DNA from: Candidatus Peregrinibacteria bacterium
GTDB taxonomy: Bacteria; Patescibacteriota; Gracilibacteria; UBA1369; PNNO01
Length of the DNA stretch: 56,224 bases
Assembly (NCBI GenBank): GCA_016928915.1
Contig: JAFGJT010000002.1
Coordinates: 1 to 56,224 of the forward strand
Reading direction: 5' to 3'
Both the position numbers and the translations under genes were made by a program. How positions within the stretch are numbered: position 1 is the first letter of the stretch; each line of letters opens with the position of its first letter. A model generated the notes under the pieces. The model ran no database searches, had not been told where the DNA came from, and was given only the letters and a program-made list of their open reading frames with translations. Shown one piece after another: positions 1 through 6,854 of this stretch.

Positions 1-88
1 ATCAAAATCCACTGGCTTTTTATGATGAAAATTTTGTACAATCACTACCTAACCGACCCTCCTCGATGTATTGGACCTATACAGAATG

Positions 89-117
89 TTGACATATTTT
101 AAAATTAGTTGTAGCTT
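89..117 (+). promoter_or_regulatory. Candidate promoter for the first gene
   Basis: A perfect -35 hexamer TTGACA (89-94) is followed after 17 bases by a poor -10, TAGCTT (112-117), about 38 bases before the ATG at 155. The -35 is convincing and the -10 is not, so the exact start of transcription is uncertain. The first 88 bases of the window show no recognisable gene end. Confidence 0.3.
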
Positions 118-154
118 TTACATCTTGAGTAAATATATTTAATCCAAAATATTT

Positions 155-808
155 ATGTCGGACGAACTAACATTAGAAATAAATTTGTCTGAAGTTAAAG
201 AAACAAAAGAAAAAGCGGAGGATGCGCGTTTGCAGATAGCTTTAACAGCGCTAGGCACAATAAATTTTCAAAACAGAAAATCGGTTTTAATTGCGCTTAA
301 AAATATTTTGGAATGTATAAATGGGTCAAAAGAAGGGTATGTTTATTGCGATGAGGGGTTGGTCAGGTTTTCAATGTCAAAACTTGAAAGTATATTTTAC
401 GGATCAAAAGTGATTTTGAATATATTGTTTAAGGCTGTCGGCATAAAAGAAAATAACGCGGCTTTAAGTCTTGAAAAGCCGACTGACATTGTTTTGGCGA
501 GAATCAATGATATTGATAATTTTTTAGATACTAAAGCCGCAATAGATGAACACAGAAAGACGGTAAAAGAAAACGCAAATATGTATATTAAAATGCCGTT
601 AAAAGTTTATCAAGAAATGGAATACCGAAAAGACGGCGATAAGATAACGGAAGGCATTGTTCAACAATTGCCAAACGGCCGTTTTATATTTGTTACATAT
701 GAAGGTATTGAATGGTTCAATAATAGCCTTTTTAAGCAGTTTGCCAACGGCGCAAGAGTAAAAGTATTAAAAAAAGGCACCGGAGTGGAAGTTAAAGAAT
801 GTAAATAA
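155..808 (+). CDS. Hypothetical protein, 217 aa
   Basis: I do not recognise this protein. It is soluble, with an acidic, Lys/Glu-rich N-terminal helix (about residues 8-30), a mixed central part with alternating hydrophobic and charged residues, and a C-terminal third (about 145-215) that looks like a small beta-rich domain (IKMPLKVYQEM, GRFIFVTYEGIEWF). No signal peptide or membrane segment is visible. The ATG at 155 has no Shine-Dalgarno sequence but lies behind the AT-rich leader usual in this window, downstream of a TTGACA box. It converges on the next gene with 9 bases between the two stops. Function unknown. Confidence 0.6.
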   Translation: MSDELTLEINLSEVKETKEKAEDARLQIALTALGTINFQNRKSVLIALKNILECINGSKEGYVYCDEGLVRFSMSKLESIFYGSKVILNILFKAVGIKENNAALSLEKPTDIVLARINDIDNFLDTKAAIDEHRKTVKENANMYIKMPLKVYQEMEYRKDGDKITEGIVQQLPNGRFIFVTYEGIEWFNNSLFKQFANGARVKVLKKGTGVEVKECK

Positions 809-817
809 GCCTTATTT

Positions 818-1102
818 TTATTTTTCAATCAGTTTAACGAGTTTATTAAAATTTTCCATTGTTTTGCTGCTGTCTTCCGGAAGTGATTCTAAAAATTTTT
901 TTAACCTTTCGGTAATTTCGGTTTTTTCGGCCACAGATTCGGGAAAGTACCTTGCCAGATCAAGCATTTCTAAATCTTTAACAGCTTGTTGAAATTGAGG
1001 ATGTAAATAATGTCCTCTAAGCACCGCTATCAATCTTAAAACAGGATCGGTTGGAGTGGTTTGTTTTTTTTCAAATTCTTCATCTTTCAAAGATTCAGAC
1101 AT
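818..1102 (-). CDS. Hypothetical protein, 94 aa
   Basis: Short, charged, predicted all-helical protein of unknown function. It starts with a Glu/Lys-rich stretch, then a segment TDPVLRLIAVLRGHYLHPQF that could form an amphipathic helix, and ends in two further charged helices. No signal peptide and no cysteine cluster. It stands alone on the minus strand, convergent with the preceding gene. Codon use resembles that of its neighbours, which argues for a real gene, but nothing beyond a complete open frame supports it. Confidence 0.5.
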   Translation of the reverse strand: MSESLKDEEFEKKQTTPTDPVLRLIAVLRGHYLHPQFQQAVKDLEMLDLARYFPESVAEKTEITERLKKFLESLPEDSSKTMENFNKLVKLIEK

Positions 1103-1206
1103 GATGATGCTGGTTAAAAATTTGGTAATGAATTATATTCAATTTGCACTTTTTGTCAATTAATCGTACAGGCTTACGGCATAAAGCAACGTTAGAGTAA
1201 TAGTAT

Positions 1207-1842
1207 TTATAAATCCGAAAGTGTGATATTTTTCAAACTTTTTATTATTTTATCGGCTTTTTTAAATTGGGTAAGCGGCACGGGGCAGAACGAATCCGGG
1301 CAGACTATGCATTTCATTCCGGCGGCTTTTGCAGCGGCAAATCCCGCGAGGGAATCTTCAAAAACCACACAATCATAAGGTTTTGTCTTTAATTTTTGTG
1401 CGGCTTTTAGAAAAATATCCGGGAATGGTTTGCCGCGCTTCATTTTTGTGTCCGAAAGTATTACTTTGAATTTTTGCGTAAAGCTGAATTTTTTTAAAAT
1501 CAGAAGTATTGATTCGATTCGCGATGATGAGGCGATTGCCAGCGGATATTTTTTGTAAAGTTTGTTTATAAGAGCGCGGGCGCCGGGTTTTAATTTAAGC
1601 TCTGTTTCTACAAGTTTTTCAAATATTTTGCGTTTTTCTTTGCGGACTTTTAAAAGGTCAATATTTAATTTTTCGCGCGCGATCCATGTTCGTGGGTTCA
1701 AAGAATTATGAATCCACATTTTCCATCCTTTTCGGGTCAGATTGTAACCGAATTTTTTAAACGCATTATGATAAGCCCTGTACTGAAGCGGCTGTGAATC
1801 AATTAAAAGTCCGTCGAGATCAAAGATTATTGCTTTTGGCAT
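1207..1842 (-). CDS. HAD-superfamily hydrolase, beta-phosphoglucomutase/phosphatase type
   Basis: A 211-residue haloacid-dehalogenase-like phosphatase, probably acting on a small phosphorylated sugar or nucleotide in the cytoplasm. Motif I is complete at the N-terminus (FDLDGLLIDS, nucleophile D8 and acid D10). Motif II is ASSSR near residue 103, and motifs III/IV are a Lys around 134-138 followed by FEDSLAG around 161-167. The alpha-helical insert after motif I marks it as subfamily I with a C1 cap, like PgmB and GS1-family phosphatases. Length is normal for the family. It is monocistronic, and its substrate cannot be read from context. Confidence 0.88.
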   Translation of the reverse strand: MPKAIIFDLDGLLIDSQPLQYRAYHNAFKKFGYNLTRKGWKMWIHNSLNPRTWIAREKLNIDLLKVRKEKRKIFEKLVETELKLKPGARALINKLYKKYPLAIASSSRIESILLILKKFSFTQKFKVILSDTKMKRGKPFPDIFLKAAQKLKTKPYDCVVFEDSLAGFAAAKAAGMKCIVCPDSFCPVPLTQFKKADKIIKSLKNITLSDL

Positions 1843-2037
1843 GATGGATGGCTATGAGTCATTAATTTTATTTTTTACTACACCGACAACATCTTCTCTT
1901 TCATTTTTACGATTTCTGTCATCGCTCATCATTAAAATAAAGAATCAAATATAAAATATCATTTATTGATCATGCGTCAACAAACAGTGTAAAAACAGAT
2001 TTATATATTTTGTGAATTATAACCGACAAATATTTTA

Positions 2038-2358
2038 CTATATATTCCCCAATGCCAAATCTCTTAAGTACCCTGATACAGAGTTGTAACCCTTTGTGAC
2101 TGCTAATTTTTCAATTTGTTTTTTATCCTCGGGCGATATCCTGAATCTGATTAATTCGGATTGTTGTTTTTTGTATTTTTTTTCGGCGATTATTAAATTT
2201 GGAAGATTATTTAAGAGTCCGGGAATGTCTTCGTTTAGGAATACCTGTTTTATATTGGCGTCCGCGCATTCCACAAGACTCGAGCCTCTATTTGCGGGTT
2301 TTAACATATAAAAATATTTTTTATTGTTGATTGTGATGAAGTATTTGATGTTTTTCAT
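2038..2358 (-). CDS. Antitoxin with C-terminal ribbon-helix-helix domain (HicB-like partner)
   Basis: A 106-residue protein whose start overlaps the stop of the upstream HicA-like toxin by four bases (ATGA), the usual translational coupling of type II toxin-antitoxin pairs. The C-terminal half (about 65-106) reads as a ribbon-helix-helix DNA-binding domain: LIRFRISPEDKKQIEKLA then a turn and VSGYLRDLALG. The N-terminal half (KYFITINNKKYFYM...) is short and beta-rich and is the presumed toxin-binding part; it is too short and diverged to be called a canonical HicB RNase-H-like domain. It probably represses its own operon through the palindrome at 2614-2642. Confidence 0.65.
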   Translation of the reverse strand: MKNIKYFITINNKKYFYMLKPANRGSSLVECADANIKQVFLNEDIPGLLNNLPNLIIAEKKYKKQQSELIRFRISPEDKKQIEKLAVTKGYNSVSGYLRDLALGNI

Positions 2359-2594
2359 AGGATGTATTCTTTAACGATTTTTGAAGCCTGAATTTTATAG
2401 AAGTTTTTACAGTCCTTATTATGTACGGGGATTACCAGATCATGTTTGAGAGAAGGATGTTTAAACTTCTTATGGCTTCCTTTTGCCGGAATCAGATCGA
2501 ATCCAAGAAATCCAAGAACCTTCTTGATTTCAACATATCGTAATGTTTTAGGTCTGGTTAGGAATTTATGTACAGTCTTTTCAATATTGGGCAT
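2355..2594 (-). CDS. hicA: HicA-like toxin (YcfA family mRNA interferase)
   Basis: A 79-residue protein with the HicA dsRBD-like pattern: an N-terminal helix carrying VEIKKVLGFLGF, then the diagnostic strand pair around the catalytic histidine, KGSHKKFKHP (His about residue 41), and LVIPVHNKD followed by a C-terminal helix. HicA proteins cleave mRNA, and the partner antitoxin is encoded immediately downstream with a four-base overlap. Toxin first, antitoxin second is the classical hicAB order. The ATG at 2594 lies about 20 bases from the predicted transcription start. The N-terminus is slightly longer than usual for the family. Confidence 0.78.
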   Translation of the reverse strand: MPNIEKTVHKFLTRPKTLRYVEIKKVLGFLGFDLIPAKGSHKKFKHPSLKHDLVIPVHNKDCKNFYKIQASKIVKEYIL

Positions 2595-2613
2595 ATAAGA
2601 TAAAGAATCGACT

Positions 2614-2642
2614 GTAGCTACATTTTAACAAAATGTAACTAC
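2614..2642. promoter_or_regulatory. Inverted-repeat operator of the toxin-antitoxin operon
   Basis: Two 13-base arms (2614-2626 and 2630-2642) are inverted repeats around AAC with one mismatched pair. The palindrome covers the -10 and much of the spacer of the promoter at 2622-2650. This is where an RHH antitoxin would be expected to bind for autorepression. The palindrome is directly visible; the identity of the binder is inferred. Confidence 0.7.
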
Positions 2643-2650
2643 CAAGTCAA
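2622..2650 (-). promoter_or_regulatory. Promoter of the toxin-antitoxin operon
   Basis: On the minus strand TTGACT (2645-2650) is followed after exactly 17 bases by TAAAAT (2622-2627), giving a predicted start near 2615, about 20 bases before the toxin ATG at 2594. The operator palindrome overlaps it. The stretch from 2651 to the hsdS stop at 2812 holds nothing recognisable. Confidence 0.65.
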
Positions 2651-2811
2651 TGTTAAGTAAAAGATACGTTAAACTTTAGCAAATACAGATTAAATTTTTC
2701 TAAGATAATTATGAAAAAATTTTAAATTTCCGGTCGGTTAAGATTGTCTCCCCAATGCATCAATAGATCTTGGCCAGATATACGACAAGAGCCAATTTAA
2801 TAAAATGGGTT

Positions 2812-4215
2812 TTATATATCAATTCCCAATTTTACTATTTCACTGTTTATCCATTTCTCCGCTTCTTGTTCGTCTTTTTCTATCGCTATCTCCACGCCCC
2901 GCTTGGCGATTTCAAGCAGGGATTTGGAGAGTTTTTTTGTTTTGTACATTTCAGTAATTTTCCCTTTAATCTCTTTTTGCGTTTCTGAATCAATTTTTGG
3001 CAAAACAATTTTAGATAATTCATCTTTACCAACAGCTGTTAAAATTGTTCCTTTGCAACCTTTTTTTAATTGCAGTTGACCGACTTTTGTTTTTAATAAA
3101 ACAAGCAATGTTTCTGAGTTTAATTTATCCGAATTGACTGCAAAAAATCCAGTAGAGCATAAGGCATTTTTCCAATCCTCTGTTATTAAAGCGATACTAT
3201 CAAGCGAGCCTTCAATAGATGAAACAATCAAATCGCTTTTTTGCACTTTACGGCGTGCTCTTGACGGCAGTTCATTGCCAAAATTTTCCGTGTAGCCGTT
3301 GATTTCACCGTTTGATGAAATGTTTGCAAGTTCAATATACTTGTATTGCTCATTATCTTTTGGCGTAAAATTTTTGTCTTTGATTTTCACCAAATTTCCT
3401 AGTTCATCAAACCCGCCTTTATATTTCTTCACTGCTTCAATAATTTCCTCGTATTTTGGCTGAAAATACTCCGCGTCTATCCTCTCGACTTCTTGCATGT
3501 CGGAATAGTTTTTGACGAAAGAAAGTGTGTGCTTTGGCTTCCAATCTAAAAGCCCGAGTTCGGAAAGGAGTAGTGTTTCGGCTTGGGAGTAGAGGGATTT
3601 CGAGTCATCAATATACTTTTGTGATAGTAAATAAATTTTTTCTATAATGTCAGGAATGACTTTAAATATTGGTAATGGTATTTGATATAAAAAGAAAGGT
3701 GCGACTTCAGGCTGTAAACCTCCATACATCCCTTTATCAATCAATTTTCTTCCAAAATTTGTGTTTAGAAAAACTGCTAGAAAAAATGGATTTAATTCAC
3801 CACCTTTAATAATAAATGTATGTGAAGAAGCAATCGCTTGTTGATTATCTAAAAAAATAGAACATTGACCAAAATTTGCACCTGTCCTCGTAAGTAAAAT
3901 ATCTTTCTTAGTGATTAAATTATTTTTCAACAAAACAGCGTCCTTATTTGAAATGTATACAGGATTATTTTCAATATCTATCTGCAATGGCCTGACATTT
4001 TGAGCGCGTAGGAATAAAACACCATCATCTACATATTCTCTTTTAATTTCAGTCGGGTGTTTGATTTTTATCTTATAATCAATCAGTTTCTTGAATGATT
4101 TTGATTTTAGTTTGTCTTGAATGCTCAAATAATCAGCACGAAAAAAATCTGCATCAATTCTTAATGAATGAGACTCTTCTTTTACCGTTTTGTAATTTAC
4201 GATTGAGTATTGCAT
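2812..4215 (-). CDS. hsdS: Specificity subunit (HsdS) of a type I-like restriction-modification system
   Basis: A 467-residue protein with the two-repeat layout of HsdS: target recognition domain 1 (about 1-190), a conserved helical spacer (SLYSQAETLLLSELGLLDW), target recognition domain 2 (about 240-400) and a final helical region. Phrases typical of such subunits are present (DGVLFLRAQNVRP, KKDILLTRTG, IPLP, KYIELANISSNGEI). It would select the DNA sequence for the methyltransferase encoded upstream in the same operon. It starts two bases after the stop of the 469-residue gene at 4218, so the two are probably translationally coupled. The target sequence cannot be predicted. Confidence 0.85.
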   Translation of the reverse strand: MQYSIVNYKTVKEESHSLRIDADFFRADYLSIQDKLKSKSFKKLIDYKIKIKHPTEIKREYVDDGVLFLRAQNVRPLQIDIENNPVYISNKDAVLLKNNLITKKDILLTRTGANFGQCSIFLDNQQAIASSHTFIIKGGELNPFFLAVFLNTNFGRKLIDKGMYGGLQPEVAPFFLYQIPLPIFKVIPDIIEKIYLLSQKYIDDSKSLYSQAETLLLSELGLLDWKPKHTLSFVKNYSDMQEVERIDAEYFQPKYEEIIEAVKKYKGGFDELGNLVKIKDKNFTPKDNEQYKYIELANISSNGEINGYTENFGNELPSRARRKVQKSDLIVSSIEGSLDSIALITEDWKNALCSTGFFAVNSDKLNSETLLVLLKTKVGQLQLKKGCKGTILTAVGKDELSKIVLPKIDSETQKEIKGKITEMYKTKKLSKSLLEIAKRGVEIAIEKDEQEAEKWINSEIVKLGIDI

Positions 4216-4217
4216 AG

Positions 4218-5627
4218 TTATTTTTTGGAATTTTTTGGTAAATCTGGAAATTCGATAATAGCACCAAGCTCATTTTGAATTGCTTCTCTACATTTCTTTT
4301 TGAATTGCTCATCATTATTTTCAGCAAGATATTTTGCAACCCTAAAAAGATCAACTGTTTTTATGAGTGCAATTTTTTCTCTTTCAGTACCAGTTTTACA
4401 TTTTTTTGTAAAATCTAAGGTTCTTTTATTTGGTGGAGTGAGGCGTTGAGGATTGCCAAATAAAATGCCGAATGCTTTTTCCTCCACTTCATCCCTGACA
4501 AAATCTGCGTTCATAGATTCGATCAACTGGCGAAGTTTCGAAATATCTATATCTTTTTCATTTTTCCCCTCGCATTCGCCAATATACCTATGATCCTCAG
4601 GTGAAATAATCACCTGATCTAGTTCTAAATCTCCGTCATTATAATTTTCTGCACGGTATCCTAAAATTTTAAGTGCCTTAATGACGGCATTTTCCAACGG
4701 TTTGCCCTGTTCAAAAAGTAAATCTCTTAAAATTCGCTCCTCTGAAAGTTCAGCATTTAATTTGCCGATTTCTCTTGTAATACTAACAATCTTTTTTTCT
4801 TGATTTTTTATAGCTTGGATAATTTCTGTTTCTTTTGCGCCAATAAAGTCTGATCCACTAGCCCATTTTGGGGGCGGAGTTCTTTCTGCTGATTTGTTTA
4901 AATCGTCTGCTATTTGGATTATACATTCAACTAAGGTGTACCCAAACTTCAAAGCGGTTTTTGTCCAATATTCTTTTTCCTCACCCTTTTTATTCTTTTT
5001 TGTTTTTACAAATTTATCGTAATGGTAGTTTAAATAGGGTAAAACTATCAAATTTCCAGCACCAATTTTATATACTGCTCCTAAAATTTTGGCTTTATCT
5101 TTACCCGTAAAGACAACTTGAGCATTGTTTGGATCTTCTATGTAAAGCTGATATTCTAAATATTCCTTAAATTTTTTATAAAGATCGCTAAATATTGAAT
5201 TTCCAGAAAATTCAACATGCTTTCCAGAAGCAGATGTTAGTGTGCCAATACTAATCGGGAGAAAATTATAATTGCTGTATGTCTCGGTGCTGTAGTTATG
5301 TGTCTTTTTCTCTGTAGTTACGCTATAGGCAAGTGGATATTCTATTTTTTTAGATAAAAGTATAAAAACATTTTTTCCAGAGTTTAGGTGATCTTGTATT
5401 TCCTTTTTTAATTGAGAAATTCTTTGTTTATATGCTTTTGATGATTCAATGTTATAACAACCTCCATCACTCGTCGTAAAGCTAACCCAATTTCTGCTCG
5501 GACTGAATGAATCTGGTGAAATCAATAAAATATCAGCATCCATTAACGATTGTTCAGATGAAAAATCAATATATTCGGCAATATTTCCGGGGACTTCATA
5601 ACCGATTGAAAAAATTTTCTTGCTCAT
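4218..5627 (-). CDS. Restriction-system accessory protein with PD-(D/E)XK-like C-terminal domain
   Basis: I do not recognise the whole 469-residue protein. The N-terminal about 240 residues have alternating beta/alpha character (ADILLISPDSFSP, NVFILLSKK, GNLIVLPYLNYHY). A coiled coil follows (about 265-308), then a C-terminal domain carrying D337 and E353-G-K355 (the ECEGK segment), spaced like the active site of restriction-type nucleases, though no test of the fold was possible. It sits between the hsdM-tail fragment and hsdS, with 3- and 2-base spacings, so it belongs to the restriction operon. It could be a second effector nuclease or a structural subunit. Confidence 0.6.
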   Translation of the reverse strand: MSKKIFSIGYEVPGNIAEYIDFSSEQSLMDADILLISPDSFSPSRNWVSFTTSDGGCYNIESSKAYKQRISQLKKEIQDHLNSGKNVFILLSKKIEYPLAYSVTTEKKTHNYSTETYSNYNFLPISIGTLTSASGKHVEFSGNSIFSDLYKKFKEYLEYQLYIEDPNNAQVVFTGKDKAKILGAVYKIGAGNLIVLPYLNYHYDKFVKTKKNKKGEEKEYWTKTALKFGYTLVECIIQIADDLNKSAERTPPPKWASGSDFIGAKETEIIQAIKNQEKKIVSITREIGKLNAELSEERILRDLLFEQGKPLENAVIKALKILGYRAENYNDGDLELDQVIISPEDHRYIGECEGKNEKDIDISKLRQLIESMNADFVRDEVEEKAFGILFGNPQRLTPPNKRTLDFTKKCKTGTEREKIALIKTVDLFRVAKYLAENNDEQFKKKCREAIQNELGAIIEFPDLPKNSKK

Positions 5628-5630
5628 ACC

Positions 5631-5750
5631 TTATTTCCAAAAAGATAAATGATCTGATTTTGCCCATTCAATAAACTTTTCCGCCACGCCGTTGGGCAAT
5701 TCGCCGTCGTGATGGTTGTGCAGATCATGATTGATAATCAATTTTTTCAT
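5631..5750 (-). pseudogene. Duplicated 3' end of hsdM (39 codons)
   Basis: Read on the minus strand, this segment opens with ATG-AAA-AAA and then repeats the last 36 or so codons of the hsdM gene ending at 6748: INHDLHNHHDGELP here against INHDLHNHDGELP there, and both finish in HLSFWK-stop. The two copies differ at a few positions and by one inserted codon, so they have diverged in frame. The copy starts 4 bases after the rhuM stop and ends 3 bases before the next start, so it may still be translated as a 39-residue peptide. It is too short for the full-length ORFs to include it. Confidence 0.85.
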
Positions 5751-5754
5751 CTTA

Positions 5755-6744
5755 TTATTTTTTAACGGATTTGGAAAGCTTTTTTACTTCGCGGTCAAAG
5801 TCGGAAATATATTTTTTATCCTGTTTCTTGCGGTATTTTTCAAATTCCGCTTCGGCTTTTTTGCTCGCTTTTTCCGCGCTGATTTTCCCCGCATTTTTCA
5901 GCAGCTTCTTTTCGCTCAACTTTAAAAATTCATCTAATTTTTTAGCCCAATCAATCATTTTCATCGGTCTTTCGTTTGTTGCCTGTAATTCAGCAAAATC
6001 CAGGAAGAGCGATGCGATCAGATTTAACTGCTTTAATTCTTTTTCGTTTAAATAATTTTTGGCGATTCTGACATCCTGCGCAGTAATGTAATTGCCCTTA
6101 AAATTGGTTAGCCCCATCATAGTCCTTTTACTGTCTGCTCTTGTATGAATTATTTCCGCGGCGGTGTGTCCGTGCACGGCAAAGTGCATTTTGTTTTGCA
6201 CTGTGGCAAAAAACTGCTTTGTCAGTTCATCATCTTTGCGATAATCAATGCTGGTTGCGTAAATATCCGTTACTTTTTGGTAAAAATTTCTTTCGCTTGA
6301 ACGGATATCGCGGATTCGTTGCAAAAGCTCTTCAAAATATCTGGCTTTTTGTCCCCCTTGTTTCAGTCTTTCGTCATCCAGAGCAAAACCTTTGATAATA
6401 TATTCTTTGAGTCTTTGCGTCGCCCAAATGCGAAACTGGGTCGCGCGTTTTGAGTTTACCCGATAACCAAGAGCAATGATTGTGTCGAGATTATAATGTT
6501 TAGTATCGTACTCTTTGCCGTCAGAAGCAGTTATTCGGAAATTCCTAATAACTGATTTTTCCTCTAATTCTTGCGTAGAAAATATGTTTTTAAGATGTTC
6601 GTTAATTGTTGGTACGCTTACGTCAAAAAGTTCTGCCATAAGTTTTTGTGTTAGCCATACAGTTTCATTTTCAAATTGAACATTGATTTTAGTCTGCCCG
6701 TCTTCTGTCTGATAAATAACGATTTGGGATTGATTTTTAGCCAT
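5755..6744 (-). CDS. rhuM: RhuM-family protein within a restriction-modification operon
   Basis: A 329-residue protein matching the RhuM family (virulence-associated RhuM of Salmonella and many relatives): N-terminal ETVWLTQKLMAELFDVSVPTI resembling a DNA-binding helix-turn-helix, then the conserved YNLDTIIALGYRVNSKRATQFR...WATQRLKEYI block (about 83-115). The molecular function of the family is not established. Genes of this family are often found inside type I restriction loci, as here. The start lies 3 bases after the hsdM stop. It is bracketed by two copies of the hsdM 3' end, suggesting it entered the operon by recombination. The C-terminus is Lys/Glu-rich and helical. Confidence 0.85.
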   Translation of the reverse strand: MAKNQSQIVIYQTEDGQTKINVQFENETVWLTQKLMAELFDVSVPTINEHLKNIFSTQELEEKSVIRNFRITASDGKEYDTKHYNLDTIIALGYRVNSKRATQFRIWATQRLKEYIIKGFALDDERLKQGGQKARYFEELLQRIRDIRSSERNFYQKVTDIYATSIDYRKDDELTKQFFATVQNKMHFAVHGHTAAEIIHTRADSKRTMMGLTNFKGNYITAQDVRIAKNYLNEKELKQLNLIASLFLDFAELQATNERPMKMIDWAKKLDEFLKLSEKKLLKNAGKISAEKASKKAEAEFEKYRKKQDKKYISDFDREVKKLSKSVKK

Positions 6745-6747
6745 ATT

Positions 6748-6854
6748 TTATTTCCAAAAAGATAAATGCTCTAATTTTGCCCACTCAATAAACTTTTCCG
6801 CCACGCCGTCGGGCAATTCGCCGTCGTGGTTGTGCAGGTCGTGATTGATGACTA
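6748..6854 (-). repeat. Direct repeat copy A (authentic hsdM 3' end)
   Basis: The last about 107 bases of hsdM are repeated, with divergence, at 5631-5740 on the other side of rhuM. The two copies lie in the same orientation and both end at the same codon of hsdM. They give a record of how rhuM was placed between hsdM and the rest of the operon. Confidence 0.8.

Noticed and set aside
2096-2311. 71-codon plus-strand ORF opposite the antitoxin
   Set aside because: Reverse-frame shadow of the RHH antitoxin gene with no start signals.
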